From assembly GCA_026414765.1 (NCBI GenBank), contig JAOAIJ010000033.1, forward strand, positions 1 to 49,954: 49,954 nucleotides of DNA, read 5' to 3'. The notes beneath the pieces are model-generated. The model was given only the letters and a program-made list of their open reading frames with translations, was not told the origin of the DNA and ran no database searches. The stretch comes from Clostridia bacterium (GTDB lineage: Bacteria > Bacillota > Clostridia > Acetivibrionales > DSM-27016). Below, one piece after another: positions 1 through 10,027 of the stretch (position 1 is its first letter; each line of letters starts with the position of its first letter). The translations under genes were made by a program, and so were the position numbers.

Positions 1-13
1 AAGTCATACCATT

Positions 14-134
14 AAACGGGACTTTTGCTTACGAAACGGTATTTTAGTTTTCAAAACGGGACTTTCGCTTACAAAATGAGAAACTCGTTTTCAAAACGGG
101 ATTCTTGTTCTACAAACGGGAAGTTCGCGTTACA
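14..134. repeat. Six tandem 20-bp repeats, probable IS21-type element end
   Basis: Six units start exactly every 20 bp, at 14, 34, 54, 74, 94 and 114. The consensus is about AAACGGGAYTTTYGYTTWCA, and units 1 and 3 are nearly identical. On the minus strand the block opens with TGTAACGCG at 134, and further units start TGTA or TTGA. IS21-family elements carry several ~20-bp transposase-binding repeats inside ends that begin with TGT. This suggests the right end of an element extending left out of the window. No transposase is visible, so the family is an inference. Confidence 0.55.
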
Positions 135-396
135 ATTCACCTTTATAAAAGAATACTAACATAAAAATTATCGATATGCAATATATATTTAAAATAAAAC
201 ATAAAATATTTTATTTTAAAAATAAATAATCATGGGTTTTTTAGTGTGGATAATATGGCAATAGGATGATAAAATGGTAATAATCAGGTACTTTGGAATT
301 ATAGTTTCTGGCATATATTACATTAATCATCGAAAAAATTACTAAAATTATTGAGACTGGTACAGCAAACTGTTTTATAATTTTGAGGCACGCGGA
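135..396. other. AT-rich spacer with a possible promoter
   Basis: No gene is supported here. The stretch is very AT-rich. The best promoter-like pair for the next gene is TTGAGA (351-356) and TATAAT (376-381), but the 19-bp spacing is long, so I hold it weakly. Confidence 0.35.
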
Positions 397-414
397 ATGA
401 GAGGAGCTGGATTT

Positions 415-1095
415 TTGGATAAGGAAATTATTAAAAAGGATTTTGATAAAATAGCAAAACTTGAAGAAAGCAAATGGAACCATAATCATCATTACCATGA
501 ATATCTTTTACGTCATTTACCACCCGGGTGTAAAACTGTTCTTGATATAGGATGTGGGTCAGGGGAGTTTACAAGAGCACTTGCAGGTAGGGCTGATGAA
601 GTTGTTGGGATAGATTTTTCTACAGAAATGATAAGCAAGGCTAGAAGCCTTTCAAGAGAATATAAAAATATTACATATATAAATGGTGATGTATTGGAAT
701 ATAACTTTACCGGGAATAAGTTTGATTCAATAGTTTCTATAGCAACAGTGCACCATCTGCCGTTGAAGTGGGTACTGGAAACATCCAGGAATGTATTGAA
801 TACAGGAGGGACACTGATAATTCTTGACTTGTACAAACAGGTGTCTATACCGGAATTTTTACTCTCTGGGTTGGCAATTCCTTTTAATCTTTTGTTTATG
901 TTGACTAAAAGAGGTAGTATAAGGGTATCGGAAGAGGAAAGAAAAGCATGGGAAGAACATGGGAAACACGAAGATTATATGTCAATAGAGGAGATTAGAA
1001 ACACCTGTAAAGAAATAATGCCTGACGCTGTTGTTAAAAGACATCTTTTTTGGCGATATTCACTTATATGGAAGAATGGAGAGAGAAAAGTATAA
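415..1095 (+). CDS. Class I SAM-dependent methyltransferase
   Basis: Small Rossmann-fold methyltransferase of the Methyltransf_11/25 type, substrate unknown. Motif I is visible as VLDIGCGSGEFT, followed by the acidic end of strand 2 in VVGIDFS and the motif IV region around SIATVHHLPL. I chose the TTG at 415 because GAGGAG (401-406) sits 8 nt upstream. The in-frame ATG at 397 has no ribosome site and would add only six residues. The family is certain from the motif, but the specificity cannot be read. A separate gene for an HD-domain hydrolase follows after 27 bp, so the two are probably cotranscribed and end at the hairpin at 1718. Confidence 0.85.
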   Translation: MDKEIIKKDFDKIAKLEESKWNHNHHYHEYLLRHLPPGCKTVLDIGCGSGEFTRALAGRADEVVGIDFSTEMISKARSLSREYKNITYINGDVLEYNFTGNKFDSIVSIATVHHLPLKWVLETSRNVLNTGGTLIILDLYKQVSIPEFLLSGLAIPFNLLFMLTKRGSIRVSEEERKAWEEHGKHEDYMSIEEIRNTCKEIMPDAVVKRHLFWRYSLIWKNGERKV

Positions 1096-1122
1096 GACTA
1101 ATGTTGAAAAGGAGTAATGAAG

Positions 1123-1716
1123 ATGCAAGGTGAAAGGTTGGAAAAGCAAATCAAATTTATTATCGAGATTGATAAGCTGAAACAAATTTATAGAAAAACA
1201 AAATTAATGGATGGTTCCAGAAGGGAAAATGATGCGGAACACTCATGGCATCTGGCCGTTATGGCAATACTGCTTTCAGAACATTCAAATGATAATGGAA
1301 TTGATATACTGCGAGTAATAAAAATGGTTCTAGTACACGACCTTGTTGAAATTGATGCAGGGGATACATACTGTTATGACGAAAAAGGCAATATTGGGAA
1401 ATATGAAAGGGAATGCAGCGCAGCAGACAGACTATTCGGTATGCTACCTGAAGATCAGACAAAGGAATTCCGTGATCTATGGGAGGAGTTTGAGAAGGGC
1501 CACACACCTGAGTCCAGATTTGCCAATGCACTTGATCGTTTCCAGCCTATGCTTCACAACTATATCACCAAAGGTGAGATATGGAGAGAAAACGGCATAA
1601 CCAGTGAAAAAGTATTAATAAGAAATGAACCTGTTAGAAGGGGATCACCGATACTTTGGGAATATGCGGTAAAATTCATAAATGAGTCGATTGAAAAAGG
1701 ATATCTGAAGAAATAA
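1123..1716 (+). CDS. HD-domain phosphohydrolase, YfbR/HDDC2-like
   Basis: A protein of about 197 residues with the HD-family metal ligands: AEHSWHLAVMA supplies the first His, LVHDLVEIDAGD the His-Asp pair, and ANALDRFQPMLHNY the later Asp. Relatives such as E. coli YfbR are 5'-deoxynucleotidases that remove phosphate from nucleoside monophosphates, so a nucleotide housekeeping role is likely here. AAGGAG at 1109-1114 is 8 nt from the ATG at 1123 but only 2 nt from the ATG at 1117, so 1123 is the better start. It follows the methyltransferase by 27 bp and is closed by a terminator. Confidence 0.8.
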   Translation: MQGERLEKQIKFIIEIDKLKQIYRKTKLMDGSRRENDAEHSWHLAVMAILLSEHSNDNGIDILRVIKMVLVHDLVEIDAGDTYCYDEKGNIGKYERECSAADRLFGMLPEDQTKEFRDLWEEFEKGHTPESRFANALDRFQPMLHNYITKGEIWRENGITSEKVLIRNEPVRRGSPILWEYAVKFINESIEKGYLKK

Positions 1717-1717
1717 T

Positions 1718-1740
1718 GCTCGCTCAGCGGGCTTTTTTCT
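1718..1740 (+). terminator. Rho-independent terminator after the HD hydrolase gene
   Basis: GCTCGC (1718-1723) pairs with GCGGGC (1727-1732), including one U-G pair, around a TCA loop. Six T follow. Confidence 0.75.
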
Positions 1741-1756
1741 TATTAGAATTCATTAT

Positions 1757-1785
1757 TTGCAAATGAGATAAACAAACTGTAAAAT
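1757..1785 (+). promoter_or_regulatory. SigA-type promoter for recJ
   Basis: TTGCAA at 1757-1762 and TAAAAT at 1780-1785 are exactly 17 bp apart. They lie just after the preceding terminator and about 80 bp before recJ. Confidence 0.65.
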
Positions 1786-1862
1786 AGATAATATTAAACT
1801 TGTATGTCCTGTGTTACATTATTTATTATGATTATCTACAATGAGTATATATAGGTGATTAA

Positions 1863-4382
1863 ATGCTAGAAGATAACATGCGGTCTAAAGAAAAAGTCTG
1901 GATCAATCATGGCATAGGGGAAGAGGAAATCGGAAGAATTGCAAGGGAGTCAGGCATATCGGATTTCCTAGCTAAAATACTGTTAAGCCGTGGAATGGAC
2001 AATGCTGATAAAATAAAAAAATTCATTAAGCCATCAATATCCGACATATATGACCCTTTCCTGCTGGAGGATATGGAAATAGCTGTTAAAAGGATAAAGC
2101 GTGCAATCAGTGACAATGAAAAAACTGTAGTATATGGTGATTATGACGTAGATGGAATAACCAGTACGTCGGTGTTGATAAACTTTCTTTCAAGATTTTT
2201 TCCGAATGTTGATTATTATATCCCTGATAGGATACATGAGGGTTATGGGCTTTCTTTCGGAGCAATTGATAAAATCAGGCAGACAGGGGCAAGTCTTATT
2301 ATATCTGTAGATTGTGGAATTACTGCTATTGAAGAAGTCAAATATATAAATGAATGTGGAATTGACATAATCATAACCGACCATCACGAATGCAAAGATG
2401 TTTTACCTGACGCATATGCTGTCATAAGTCCCTGCAGGCCTGATACCGCCTACCCTTATAAGGAGCTTGCCGGGGTGGGAGTGGTATATAAACTGGTTAC
2501 TGCATTGTGTATGGAGATGGGGCTTGGTGAAACATACAATGAATATCTGGATTTAGTTACACTTGGTACTATAGCAGACGTTGTGCCTTTGTTGGATGAA
2601 AACAGGGCTATAGTAAAGTATGGTTTGCCTTATGTGGAAAAAACTCACAATATAGGTCTTAGAGTGCTTATGGAGAACTGTGGGCTGAAGGACAAGGTCA
2701 TTACTTCTTGGGTGGTAAGCTTTGTATTGGCACCAAGGATAAATGCTGCGGGAAGGGTGGGAAATGCAGGAAGGGCAGTACAGCTGCTTACAACTTCAGA
2801 TAGGGATAAAGCCTTGGAAATAGTAACACAACTAAGTGAAGATAACAGATTCAGGCAGGAAACAGAACAGGAAATATTTCAGCAGGCTGTCAACATAATC
2901 GAAAATAAACCAGATATGATTAAAGACAAGGTTCTGGTGATAGAAGGACAAGGCTGGCACCAGGGTGTAATCGGGATTGTGGCTTCCAGAATCACAGAGA
3001 GGTATTACAGGCCGTGTATTCTGATTTCCTATCAAGATGGTATGGGCAAGGGTTCCGGCAGAAGCGTAGAAGGCTTTGACCTTTTTAAAGCACTTAACCA
3101 TTGCGGGGACTTGCTGGACAAGTATGGGGGGCATGAGCTTGCAGCAGGTCTGTCATTGGCTATGGATAAGGCTGCTTTATTCAAAGAAAGAATCAACAGC
3201 TATGCCGAATCTGTATTGGGTGGGCAGGATTTGCTGCCAAAGATTAAGATTGATGTGCATATAAATAAGGATGATATATCTATGTCAAATATTAAGGAGC
3301 TTGAAATGCTGGCTCCATTTGGGGCAGCTAATCCGGGACCGGTGTTTGAATACGACTGCCTCAGGATTAATGATATCAGAAATGTAGGTGACGGAAAACA
3401 TATTAAGCTGCTGCTGGAGGATAATGGTCTGTATGTCGATGCCATAGGATTCGGTATGGGTTGCATGCTGGACTGCTATAACAAAAGTGAATTTATTGAT
3501 GTGGCTTGCACGTTGGAAATCAATTCTTGGAATTCAATTGAGAAGATACAACTGAACCTCAAGGATATGAGACACAACCGCGAAATGGTTATGGAAGATG
3601 TCTTTTTTTATAGTTTGGATAAATGTTTGAAGCGTGATTTTTTGTATAACCTATTAAACCATAAGCATGTCAAATATACAAAGAATGAAGTCTTTGATGA
3701 AGATATAATGATACATGAGATTTTGACAGAGGCTGAAAGTGGAAAAAGAATCGCAGTACTTGTAAATTCTTTGGATGGTGCAAAGAATATTGAAAAAAAA
3801 CTGAGAAAATACACAACAGGTATTAAAAAACCTTATATAATCTGCTATACTAGTTTTAAGCATATTGATGGGCAAAAAGACAATCATAAATATGGAGAGA
3901 ATATTTTTGTAGTAATAAATCCGAATACTGATGAGATAGAATTGTCTGCATTAGACAGAGTAATATTTTATGGAGACTGGATAAATCCGCTGTATCTAAA
4001 CAGCTTGCTGAATAAAGCTGAAAGAAGTAAGATTCTTTTCATTGAAAGCAAGAAGGACAAAGTCATAGAATACGGTAATATTGTTCCGGACAGGAAAGAT
4101 CTTGTTGCAGTATATCAGTATATTAAAGCAAACTGCAAAGACAGGACAATGGAAGATAATATTTTTAAGCTGGCAAAAAAAATTTCCGGCAGTTATAAGA
4201 TAAATATGAACTATTTCAAACTGAAAAAATGTATAGAAATATTCGAAGAATTAATGCTTCTAAAAAAAACATACATCAATGAAAGTAACATAGTGGTTGA
4301 AGTTAAAGAAACAGGCAGGGAAAAGACCAATATTGAAAAATCATTACTATATAGGAGTTTGCAGGCTTTAAAAGTAATCTGA
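1863..4382 (+). CDS. recJ: Single-stranded-DNA-specific exonuclease RecJ
   Basis: RecJ degrades single-stranded DNA 5' to 3' in recombination, mismatch and base-excision repair. The DHH-family core is clear: YGDYDVDG at residues 91-98, ISVDCGIT near 156 and TDHHE with D173-H174-H175 bind the two Mn ions. The DHHA1 part carries KGSGRSVEGFDLF and the GGHELAAG glycine motif (near 425), then an OB-fold region. The 839 residues exceed the ~570-780 of many RecJ proteins, because a lysine-rich extension of about 270 residues follows residue 570, as in other Clostridia. Its start has a weak ribosome site (AGGTGA). apt and rel follow in the same direction, an order common in Firmicutes. Confidence 0.95.
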   Translation: MLEDNMRSKEKVWINHGIGEEEIGRIARESGISDFLAKILLSRGMDNADKIKKFIKPSISDIYDPFLLEDMEIAVKRIKRAISDNEKTVVYGDYDVDGITSTSVLINFLSRFFPNVDYYIPDRIHEGYGLSFGAIDKIRQTGASLIISVDCGITAIEEVKYINECGIDIIITDHHECKDVLPDAYAVISPCRPDTAYPYKELAGVGVVYKLVTALCMEMGLGETYNEYLDLVTLGTIADVVPLLDENRAIVKYGLPYVEKTHNIGLRVLMENCGLKDKVITSWVVSFVLAPRINAAGRVGNAGRAVQLLTTSDRDKALEIVTQLSEDNRFRQETEQEIFQQAVNIIENKPDMIKDKVLVIEGQGWHQGVIGIVASRITERYYRPCILISYQDGMGKGSGRSVEGFDLFKALNHCGDLLDKYGGHELAAGLSLAMDKAALFKERINSYAESVLGGQDLLPKIKIDVHINKDDISMSNIKELEMLAPFGAANPGPVFEYDCLRINDIRNVGDGKHIKLLLEDNGLYVDAIGFGMGCMLDCYNKSEFIDVACTLEINSWNSIEKIQLNLKDMRHNREMVMEDVFFYSLDKCLKRDFLYNLLNHKHVKYTKNEVFDEDIMIHEILTEAESGKRIAVLVNSLDGAKNIEKKLRKYTTGIKKPYIICYTSFKHIDGQKDNHKYGENIFVVINPNTDEIELSALDRVIFYGDWINPLYLNSLLNKAERSKILFIESKKDKVIEYGNIVPDRKDLVAVYQYIKANCKDRTMEDNIFKLAKKISGSYKINMNYFKLKKCIEIFEELMLLKKTYINESNIVVEVKETGREKTNIEKSLLYRSLQALKVI

Positions 4383-4456
4383 AAAAGCATAAGAGCATTA
4401 GCTGAAATTCATATAAAATTAACTTTTTCAATTACATTATTTAGGGGGGACTAAGA

Positions 4457-4972
4457 ATGAATTTAAAATCTAAACTAAGGCACGTAGTGGATTTTCCTAA
4501 GGAAGGTATCGATTTTGTTGATATTACGACTGTACTTCAAGATGCTGAAGCATTTAAACAATCCTTGGATGAAATGGCAAAAAGGATAGAAGGTTTTGGG
4601 GACTTCGATATTATAATAGGTCCTGAGTCAAGAGGCTTTGTTTTTGGCTCGCCTCTGGCATATATGCTGGGTAAGGGCTTTGTTCCGATCAGGAAAAAAG
4701 GTAAGCTGCCATACAAGACTATAAGGGTTGAATATCAGCTGGAGTATGGGACTGATGTGCTGGAAATGCATGAAGATGCTGTTAAGCCCGGACAAAGAGT
4801 AGTTATAGTTGATGACTTGCTGGCAACGGGTGGAACTACTGAAGCCAATATAAAACTGGTAGAAAAGCTTGGGGGAGTTGTAGCTGGTCTGGTGTTCTTC
4901 ATAGAACTTGATTTTCTAAAAGGAAGAGACAGACTAAAAGGTTTTAATATAGAATCAATTGTAAATTTCTAA
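4457..4972 (+). CDS. apt: Adenine phosphoribosyltransferase
   Basis: Salvage enzyme that makes AMP and pyrophosphate from adenine and PRPP in the cytosol. The 171-residue length is normal. The PRPP-binding loop is VVIVDDLLATGGTTEA (about residues 117-132), and the family-typical segment GPESRGFVFGSPLAYMLG is near 56-73. The ribosome site AGGGGGG lies 8 nt before the ATG. It sits between recJ and the ppGpp synthetase gene, as in Bacillus. Confidence 0.97.
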   Translation: MNLKSKLRHVVDFPKEGIDFVDITTVLQDAEAFKQSLDEMAKRIEGFGDFDIIIGPESRGFVFGSPLAYMLGKGFVPIRKKGKLPYKTIRVEYQLEYGTDVLEMHEDAVKPGQRVVIVDDLLATGGTTEANIKLVEKLGGVVAGLVFFIELDFLKGRDRLKGFNIESIVNF

Positions 4973-5091
4973 TTACCATAATAAGTCTTGATAGAGACAG
5001 GTTGAGGCCAGACCTAGGGAAAGCATTCCATGTCAGCCTTAACCTTAATTATATCCGCAGAGATATTTGCATAGATTTTGGAGGAAAACTG

Positions 5092-7284
5092 ATGCCAGAT
5101 GGTTATAGCCGGCTGATTGAAAAAATAAAAAAATATAATCCAAACTGCGATTTTACTTTGGTAGAAAAAGCCTATAACGTCTCAAAAAAGGCTCATGACG
5201 GGCAGCAGAGGGTTTCGGGAGACCCCTATATAATACATCCGATAGAGGTTGCATGTATTTTAGCAGAACTTGAGCTGGACTGTACGTCTATAGTCGCGGC
5301 TATTTTACATGATACTATAGAGGATACGACGTGTACATGTGAACAGCTGAAGGAGGGCTTCGGTGAAGAGATAGCTACTCTCGTAGACGGCGTAACCAAA
5401 CTGGGACAAATTCCATATACCACTAAGGAAGAGCAGCAGGTGGAAAATTTGCGTAAAATGTTTCTGGCTATGGCAAAGGATATCAGGGTAATAATGATAA
5501 AGCTTGCCGACAGACTGCACAATATGCGTACTCTTAAGTATATGGCACCGGATAAGCAGGTTGAAAAGGCAAAGGAAACACTGGAGATTTATGCTCCTCT
5601 TGCACATAGACTTGGTATATCGAAAATAAAATGGGAACTTGAGGATATATGTTTAAGATATATCGATCCTAAAGGTTATTATGACCTTGTTGACAAGATC
5701 GCAAAAAAGAGGAAGGAAAGAGAAGCGTATATCAGTCAAATAATGGAGACGCTTAAGATCAAGACACGGGAACTAAAAATTGAAGAACCTCATATAGATG
5801 GACGACCTAAGCATTTTTACAGCATATACAAAAAAATGAATGATCAGAATAAGACACTGGAGCAAATATATGACTTGTTTGCAGTGAGGGTGATAGTAAA
5901 TTCCGTAAAGGATTGCTACGCTGTTCTCGGTCTTGTACACGAGCTATTCAAGCCTATGCCCGGAAGGTTTAAGGACTATATTGCCATGCCGAAACCGAAT
6001 TTGTATCAGTCTCTACACACAACTCTTATCGGTCCTGAAGGATTGCCTTTTGAAGTACAGATAAGAACCTGGGATATGCACAGGATTGCAGAAGTCGGTA
6101 TTGCTGCACATTGGAAGTATAAAGAAGGACATTCGGGAAGTAGTGACGCTGATAATAAATTATCCTGGCTGAGACAACTACTTGAGTGGCAGAAAGACAT
6201 GCGGGATGCAAAAGAGTTTATGGAAACTCTCAAGATAGATCTTTTTACCGATGAGGTTTTTGTTTTTACTCCCAAAGGTGATGTCCAAAGTTTGCCTGTG
6301 GGCTCCACGCCAATTGATTTTGCATATTCCATACACAGTGCGATTGGCAATAAAATGATGGGAGCAAAAATAAACGGCAGGATGGTTCAGCTTGATTACG
6401 AGTTAAAGAATGGAGATATTATAGAAATACTTACATCGCCAAATGTACATGGACCGAGTCGTGACTGGCTTAAGAAAGTTAAGAGTTCTCAGGCAAGAAA
6501 CAAGATAAATCAATGGTTTAAAAAAGAAAACAGAGAAGAGAATACTACAAGGGGTAAGGAAATTGTTGAAAAAGAACTCAAAAAACAAGGATTTACCTAT
6601 AACCAGTTATTTAAAACTGAGTGGGTAGAAACAGTTCTGAAAAAATATAATTTCAATACCCTTGACGATATGTATGCCGGTGTAGGTTATGGTGCGCTTA
6701 CTGCGAATAAAATCATTACAAGGCTCAAGGAAGAGTATAGAAAAACCCTTAAGCCGGAAGAACTGGAAGAGATGGCACTCGAGCAGCTGACACAGCAAAG
6801 AGGGGAAAAGGACAGAAAGAAAAAGACGATTCCGGAAAGCGGTATTGTAGTAAAAGGTATAGATAACTGTCTTGTGAGGCTTTCAAGGTGCTGCAATCCT
6901 GTTCCAGGAGACCAGATAGTAGGATATATTACCAGAGGCAGGGGGGTTTCTGTCCATAGGAAAGACTGTACCAATGTTAATGACAATATAGATGGTGATA
7001 ACCGTTTGATTGAGGTAAGCTGGTATTCGGCCAACAACAACATTGCGTATAAAGTTGACATAACAATTATGGCCAATGACAGGACTGCATTACTGATGGA
7101 GGTAACAAACGTCATCGGGGAATCAAAAATACCGCTGAAAGCAATAAATGCAAGGACTACAAAGGAACAGATAGCTGTTATGAATCTTACTCTTGAGATT
7201 ACTGATACGGAACAGCTGGAGAAGATAATTAAGAAGCTGAAGAAAATAGATAGTGTATTTGAAGTAACAAGAAATAAACAATAA
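5092..7284 (+). CDS. relA: Bifunctional (p)ppGpp synthetase/hydrolase Rel
   Basis: Makes ppGpp from ATP and GDP/GTP on starved ribosomes and also degrades it, driving the stringent response. The hydrolase HD pair is at H73-D74 in LHDTIEDT. The synthetase domain has the RFKD loop (residue ~292) typical of bifunctional Rel, where monofunctional RelA carries an acidic loop, then [16 protein letters not shown] domain (about 385-450), the RCCNPVPGD zinc-finger/RIS segment and a C-terminal ACT domain follow, 730 residues in total. The start is the ATG at 5092 behind GGAGG. An in-frame TTG at 5002 has no site and adds 30 unlike residues. Confidence 0.95.
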   Translation: MPDGYSRLIEKIKKYNPNCDFTLVEKAYNVSKKAHDGQQRVSGDPYIIHPIEVACILAELELDCTSIVAAILHDTIEDTTCTCEQLKEGFGEEIATLVDGVTKLGQIPYTTKEEQQVENLRKMFLAMAKDIRVIMIKLADRLHNMRTLKYMAPDKQVEKAKETLEIYAPLAHRLGISKIKWELEDICLRYIDPKGYYDLVDKIAKKRKEREAYISQIMETLKIKTRELKIEEPHIDGRPKHFYSIYKKMNDQNKTLEQIYDLFAVRVIVNSVKDCYAVLGLVHELFKPMPGRFKDYIAMPKPNLYQSLHTTLIGPEGLPFEVQIRTWDMHRIAEVGIAAHWKYKEGHSGSSDADNKLSWLRQLLEWQKDMRDAKEFMETLKIDLFTDEVFVFTPKGDVQSLPVGSTPIDFAYSIHSAIGNKMMGAKINGRMVQLDYELKNGDIIEILTSPNVHGPSRDWLKKVKSSQARNKINQWFKKENREENTTRGKEIVEKELKKQGFTYNQLFKTEWVETVLKKYNFNTLDDMYAGVGYGALTANKIITRLKEEYRKTLKPEELEEMALEQLTQQRGEKDRKKKTIPESGIVVKGIDNCLVRLSRCCNPVPGDQIVGYITRGRGVSVHRKDCTNVNDNIDGDNRLIEVSWYSANNNIAYKVDITIMANDRTALLMEVTNVIGESKIPLKAINARTTKEQIAVMNLTLEITDTEQLEKIIKKLKKIDSVFEVTRNKQ

Positions 7285-7309
7285 AGTATACGGATCAGGA
7301 GTGAATTGT

Positions 7310-7759
7310 TTGAGAGCTGTAGTACAGAGAGTCACCCACTCTAAAGTCACCGTTGACGGATATGTGACAGGAGAGATAAATAACGGACTTGCTGTCTTGC
7401 TGGGTGTGGGACAGCAGGATACGGAAAAGGATATCCAATACCTGGCAGAGAAAATTGTTAACTTAAGGATATTTGAGGATGAAAATGGTAAAATGAATCT
7501 ATCGCTTCTGGATACCGGCGGGTCACTTATGATAGTATCACAGTTTACTTTATACGGAGACTGCAGGAAAGGAAAGAGACCCGGATACGATAAAGCTGCA
7601 AGGCCGGAAGTGGCGGAGGAAATCTACAATAGATTTGTTGATTACTGCAGGAATATGGAAATAAGGGTAGAAACGGGAAAGTTTCAGGCAATGATGATGG
7701 TGGAGATACATAATAACGGCCCTGTTACTTTACTGCTAGACAGCAAGAAAGAGTTCTGA
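7310..7759 (+). CDS. dtd: D-aminoacyl-tRNA deacylase
   Basis: Removes D-amino acids and mischarged glycine from tRNA. The start is the TTG at 7310, because AGGAG (7297-7301) is 8 nt upstream and this gives the family N-terminus [13 protein letters not shown]. The GTG at 7301 overlaps the ribosome site itself. The DTD signature SQFTLYGD (near 77) and the C-terminal [11 protein letters not shown], containing the GP motif for chiral proofreading, are present. The 149 residues are the usual length. It follows rel by 25 bp, as in many Firmicutes. Confidence 0.95.
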   Translation: MRAVVQRVTHSKVTVDGYVTGEINNGLAVLLGVGQQDTEKDIQYLAEKIVNLRIFEDENGKMNLSLLDTGGSLMIVSQFTLYGDCRKGKRPGYDKAARPEVAEEIYNRFVDYCRNMEIRVETGKFQAMMMVEIHNNGPVTLLLDSKKEF

Positions 7760-7841
7760 AGTTCTTCAATGTACGACAAGTAAATTGATTAACCGGTACA
7801 ACATGTGAATAGATTTTCATAACAAGATGGTGGAGGAACTT

Positions 7842-8459
7842 ATGGTTATTAAATGTTTACCGACCGGGATGTTCGGTTCAAATTGCTATATTATTGGTGA
7901 CAAGGGTGAATGTGCCTTGATAGATGCAGGTGTGGAAAGCTCTGAGGTGCAAACGGCTGTAGCAGAACTTGGTTTAAAAATCAAGTACATAATACTGACA
8001 CACGTACACATAGATCATATATGTTTTGCCGATAAGATAAAGGAGAGTACTGATGCCGGGCTGTTAGCTCACCAGGATGATGCTCCCGCATTAACAGATC
8101 CTGTTTTTAACGGATCTGCAATGTTTGGCAGAGCAAAATCCTTCGGTAATGCAGACATGCTTTTAAAAGATGGGGACATAATAGAAATAGGCAGCCTGCA
8201 GCTTGAGGTTATACATACTCCGGGCCATACACCGGGAGGCATATGCATAAAAGCAGGAAACTGCTTGTTTACAGGAGATACTTTGTTTAAAACCTCCATA
8301 GGAAGGACAGATTTCAGAAACGGTAGTATGGAAGATATAATGAAGTCCATTAAGGACAAGCTTATGAAGCTTGGGGATGAAATCATAGTTTATCCCGGTC
8401 ATGGTGAAGCAACCAGTATAGGGTTTGAAAGAAAATATAATCCGTTTTTAAGAATTTGA
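7842..8459 (+). CDS. MBL-fold metallo-hydrolase, glyoxalase II-like
   Basis: Metallo-beta-lactamase fold protein of about 205 residues. Metal ligands are seen as THVHIDH (HxHxDH, near residue 53), HTPGHTPGG, the Asp in FTGDTLF and the late YPGHGEAT. Proteins of this subgroup hydrolyse thioesters such as S-lactoylglutathione analogues, but the substrate here is unknown. I start at the ATG at 7842, 5 nt after GGAGG (7832-7836), because the ATG at 7827 lies before that site. It lies between dtd and hemZ, a common Firmicute neighbourhood, with hemZ 11 bp downstream. Confidence 0.85.
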   Translation: MVIKCLPTGMFGSNCYIIGDKGECALIDAGVESSEVQTAVAELGLKIKYIILTHVHIDHICFADKIKESTDAGLLAHQDDAPALTDPVFNGSAMFGRAKSFGNADMLLKDGDIIEIGSLQLEVIHTPGHTPGGICIKAGNCLFTGDTLFKTSIGRTDFRNGSMEDIMKSIKDKLMKLGDEIIVYPGHGEATSIGFERKYNPFLRI

Positions 8460-8470
8460 TTGAGGGAGAA

Positions 8471-9958
8471 ATGATATACGTTAAGCTTGAAGGACACAAC
8501 TACAGATATGAAATAGAAAACATAATAAGAATTTTTTACAACAATGAAGATATAACATTTGTAGAACAAACATTGCAACCTCCGGAAAACAACGGGGGGA
8601 TTTTTCTGTTCAGTGGTATTGTTAGGAAAGAAATGCACGAAGTATTAAAAAGTTATATATATGCAGGTAGTGATTATAAAGCTGCTGAGATGAGTGTGAC
8701 TGAATGTATCGGAGCAGTTCCGGATCTGAGTCCGGAAAAAGCAATAAAAAAAGGGCTTCAACGTCAGTTGTTTATCCTGTTACAGGAAAAAACCAGGATG
8801 GTGCCGCCGTGGGGAATGCTTACAGGGATAAGACCGGCTAAGCTGGTCCACGAGATGCTGGAAAGGAATCTGGATAACGCTTCGATAATGAAAAGACTTC
8901 AGCAGTATTATATGGTATCCCCGGAAAAATCTGCGTTATTGTACAGTGTGACACAAGCAGAAAAGAGTATACTTGAAAAATCAAGAAAAAACAGTATAGG
9001 TATTTACATAGGTATGCCATTTTGTCCTTCAAGATGCCTCTATTGCTCTTTTACGTCAAACCCTATAAGCAGATACAAAAAAAGTGTAGAGGCATATATT
9101 GACGCTCTGAAGGTGGAAATTGACGGTGTAAGCAAAATAATCAAGGATAGGGATTTTGAAATTGAAAGTGTTTATTTTGGTGGAGGTACTCCTACATCGA
9201 TTGACAGTAATTCTCTTAAATTATTATTGGAGTATATCGATAACAGCTTCGATCTGAGTAATATTAGAGAATACACAATCGAGGCAGGTCGTCCTGATTC
9301 GATAAACAGTGAGAAACTTGAAATCATAAAAAACAGTAGAGCAGACAGGATAAGTATTAACCCGCAGACGATGAATGATGAAACCTTGAGATCGATAGGA
9401 CGGAACCATACGGCTGAAGACATTGTCAGTGCTTTCAACCTGGCACGGAATATAGGGTTCTGCAATATAAATATGGATATTATCATAGGTTTACCCGGTG
9501 AAAATGAAAAGATGTTTGAAAACACGCTTGAGAGGTTGGAAATACTAGGACCGGAAAGTCTTACGGTCCATACGATGGCTGTCAAGAGGGCATCCAGGTT
9601 AAAGGAAGAAAATCGTCAGTATAGTTTGACAAATGGCAATGTAGCTGCTGAGATGGTTGGAATGGCACAGAAATACTCTGAGAGAATGGGGATGCATCCA
9701 TATTATCTGTACAGACAGAAGAATATGCTGGGGAATCTTGAAAATGTAGGTTATTGCAAGCCAGGATACGAAAGCCTTTATAATGTTCAGATAATGGAGG
9801 AAAAGCAGACTATAATCGCTTTAGGCGCCGGAGCAATAACAAAAGTTGTTTATAGTAATGAAAACAGGCTTGAACGGGCCTTTAATGTAAAAAGTGTAGA
9901 GGAATATGTAAACAGGGTGGATGAGATGCTTGAAAGGAAGAGAACACTTCTGTATTAA
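8471..9958 (+). CDS. hemZ: Radical SAM protein HemZ (coproporphyrinogen dehydrogenase-like)
   Basis: Member of the HemN/HemW/HemZ radical SAM group, which acts in anaerobic haem metabolism. The 4Fe-4S cluster motif is FCPSRCLYC (CxxxCxxC) near residue 184, followed by the VYFGGGTPTS SAM-binding motif. The about 165-residue N-terminal domain, with its PPWGMLTGIRPAKL segment, is the mark of HemZ against HemW. I chose the ATG at 8471 after GAGGG. The TTG at 8456 overlaps the upstream stop. No other haem biosynthesis gene is seen nearby, so the true substrate in this anaerobe is open. Confidence 0.9.
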   Translation: MIYVKLEGHNYRYEIENIIRIFYNNEDITFVEQTLQPPENNGGIFLFSGIVRKEMHEVLKSYIYAGSDYKAAEMSVTECIGAVPDLSPEKAIKKGLQRQLFILLQEKTRMVPPWGMLTGIRPAKLVHEMLERNLDNASIMKRLQQYYMVSPEKSALLYSVTQAEKSILEKSRKNSIGIYIGMPFCPSRCLYCSFTSNPISRYKKSVEAYIDALKVEIDGVSKIIKDRDFEIESVYFGGGTPTSIDSNSLKLLLEYIDNSFDLSNIREYTIEAGRPDSINSEKLEIIKNSRADRISINPQTMNDETLRSIGRNHTAEDIVSAFNLARNIGFCNINMDIIIGLPGENEKMFENTLERLEILGPESLTVHTMAVKRASRLKEENRQYSLTNGNVAAEMVGMAQKYSERMGMHPYYLYRQKNMLGNLENVGYCKPGYESLYNVQIMEEKQTIIALGAGAITKVVYSNENRLERAFNVKSVEEYVNRVDEMLERKRTLLY

Positions 9959-10027
9959 TAAATAACTCCAGCTGGCAAAGGATACCGATATAAGTATTTT
10001 GTATCAAAGGAGATGTGTGGAATAATT

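Noticed and set aside
14-134. CRISPR array from the regular 20-bp repeats
   Set aside because: Units abut with no unique spacers, they are only 20 bp long and diverge from one another, and no cas gene is present.
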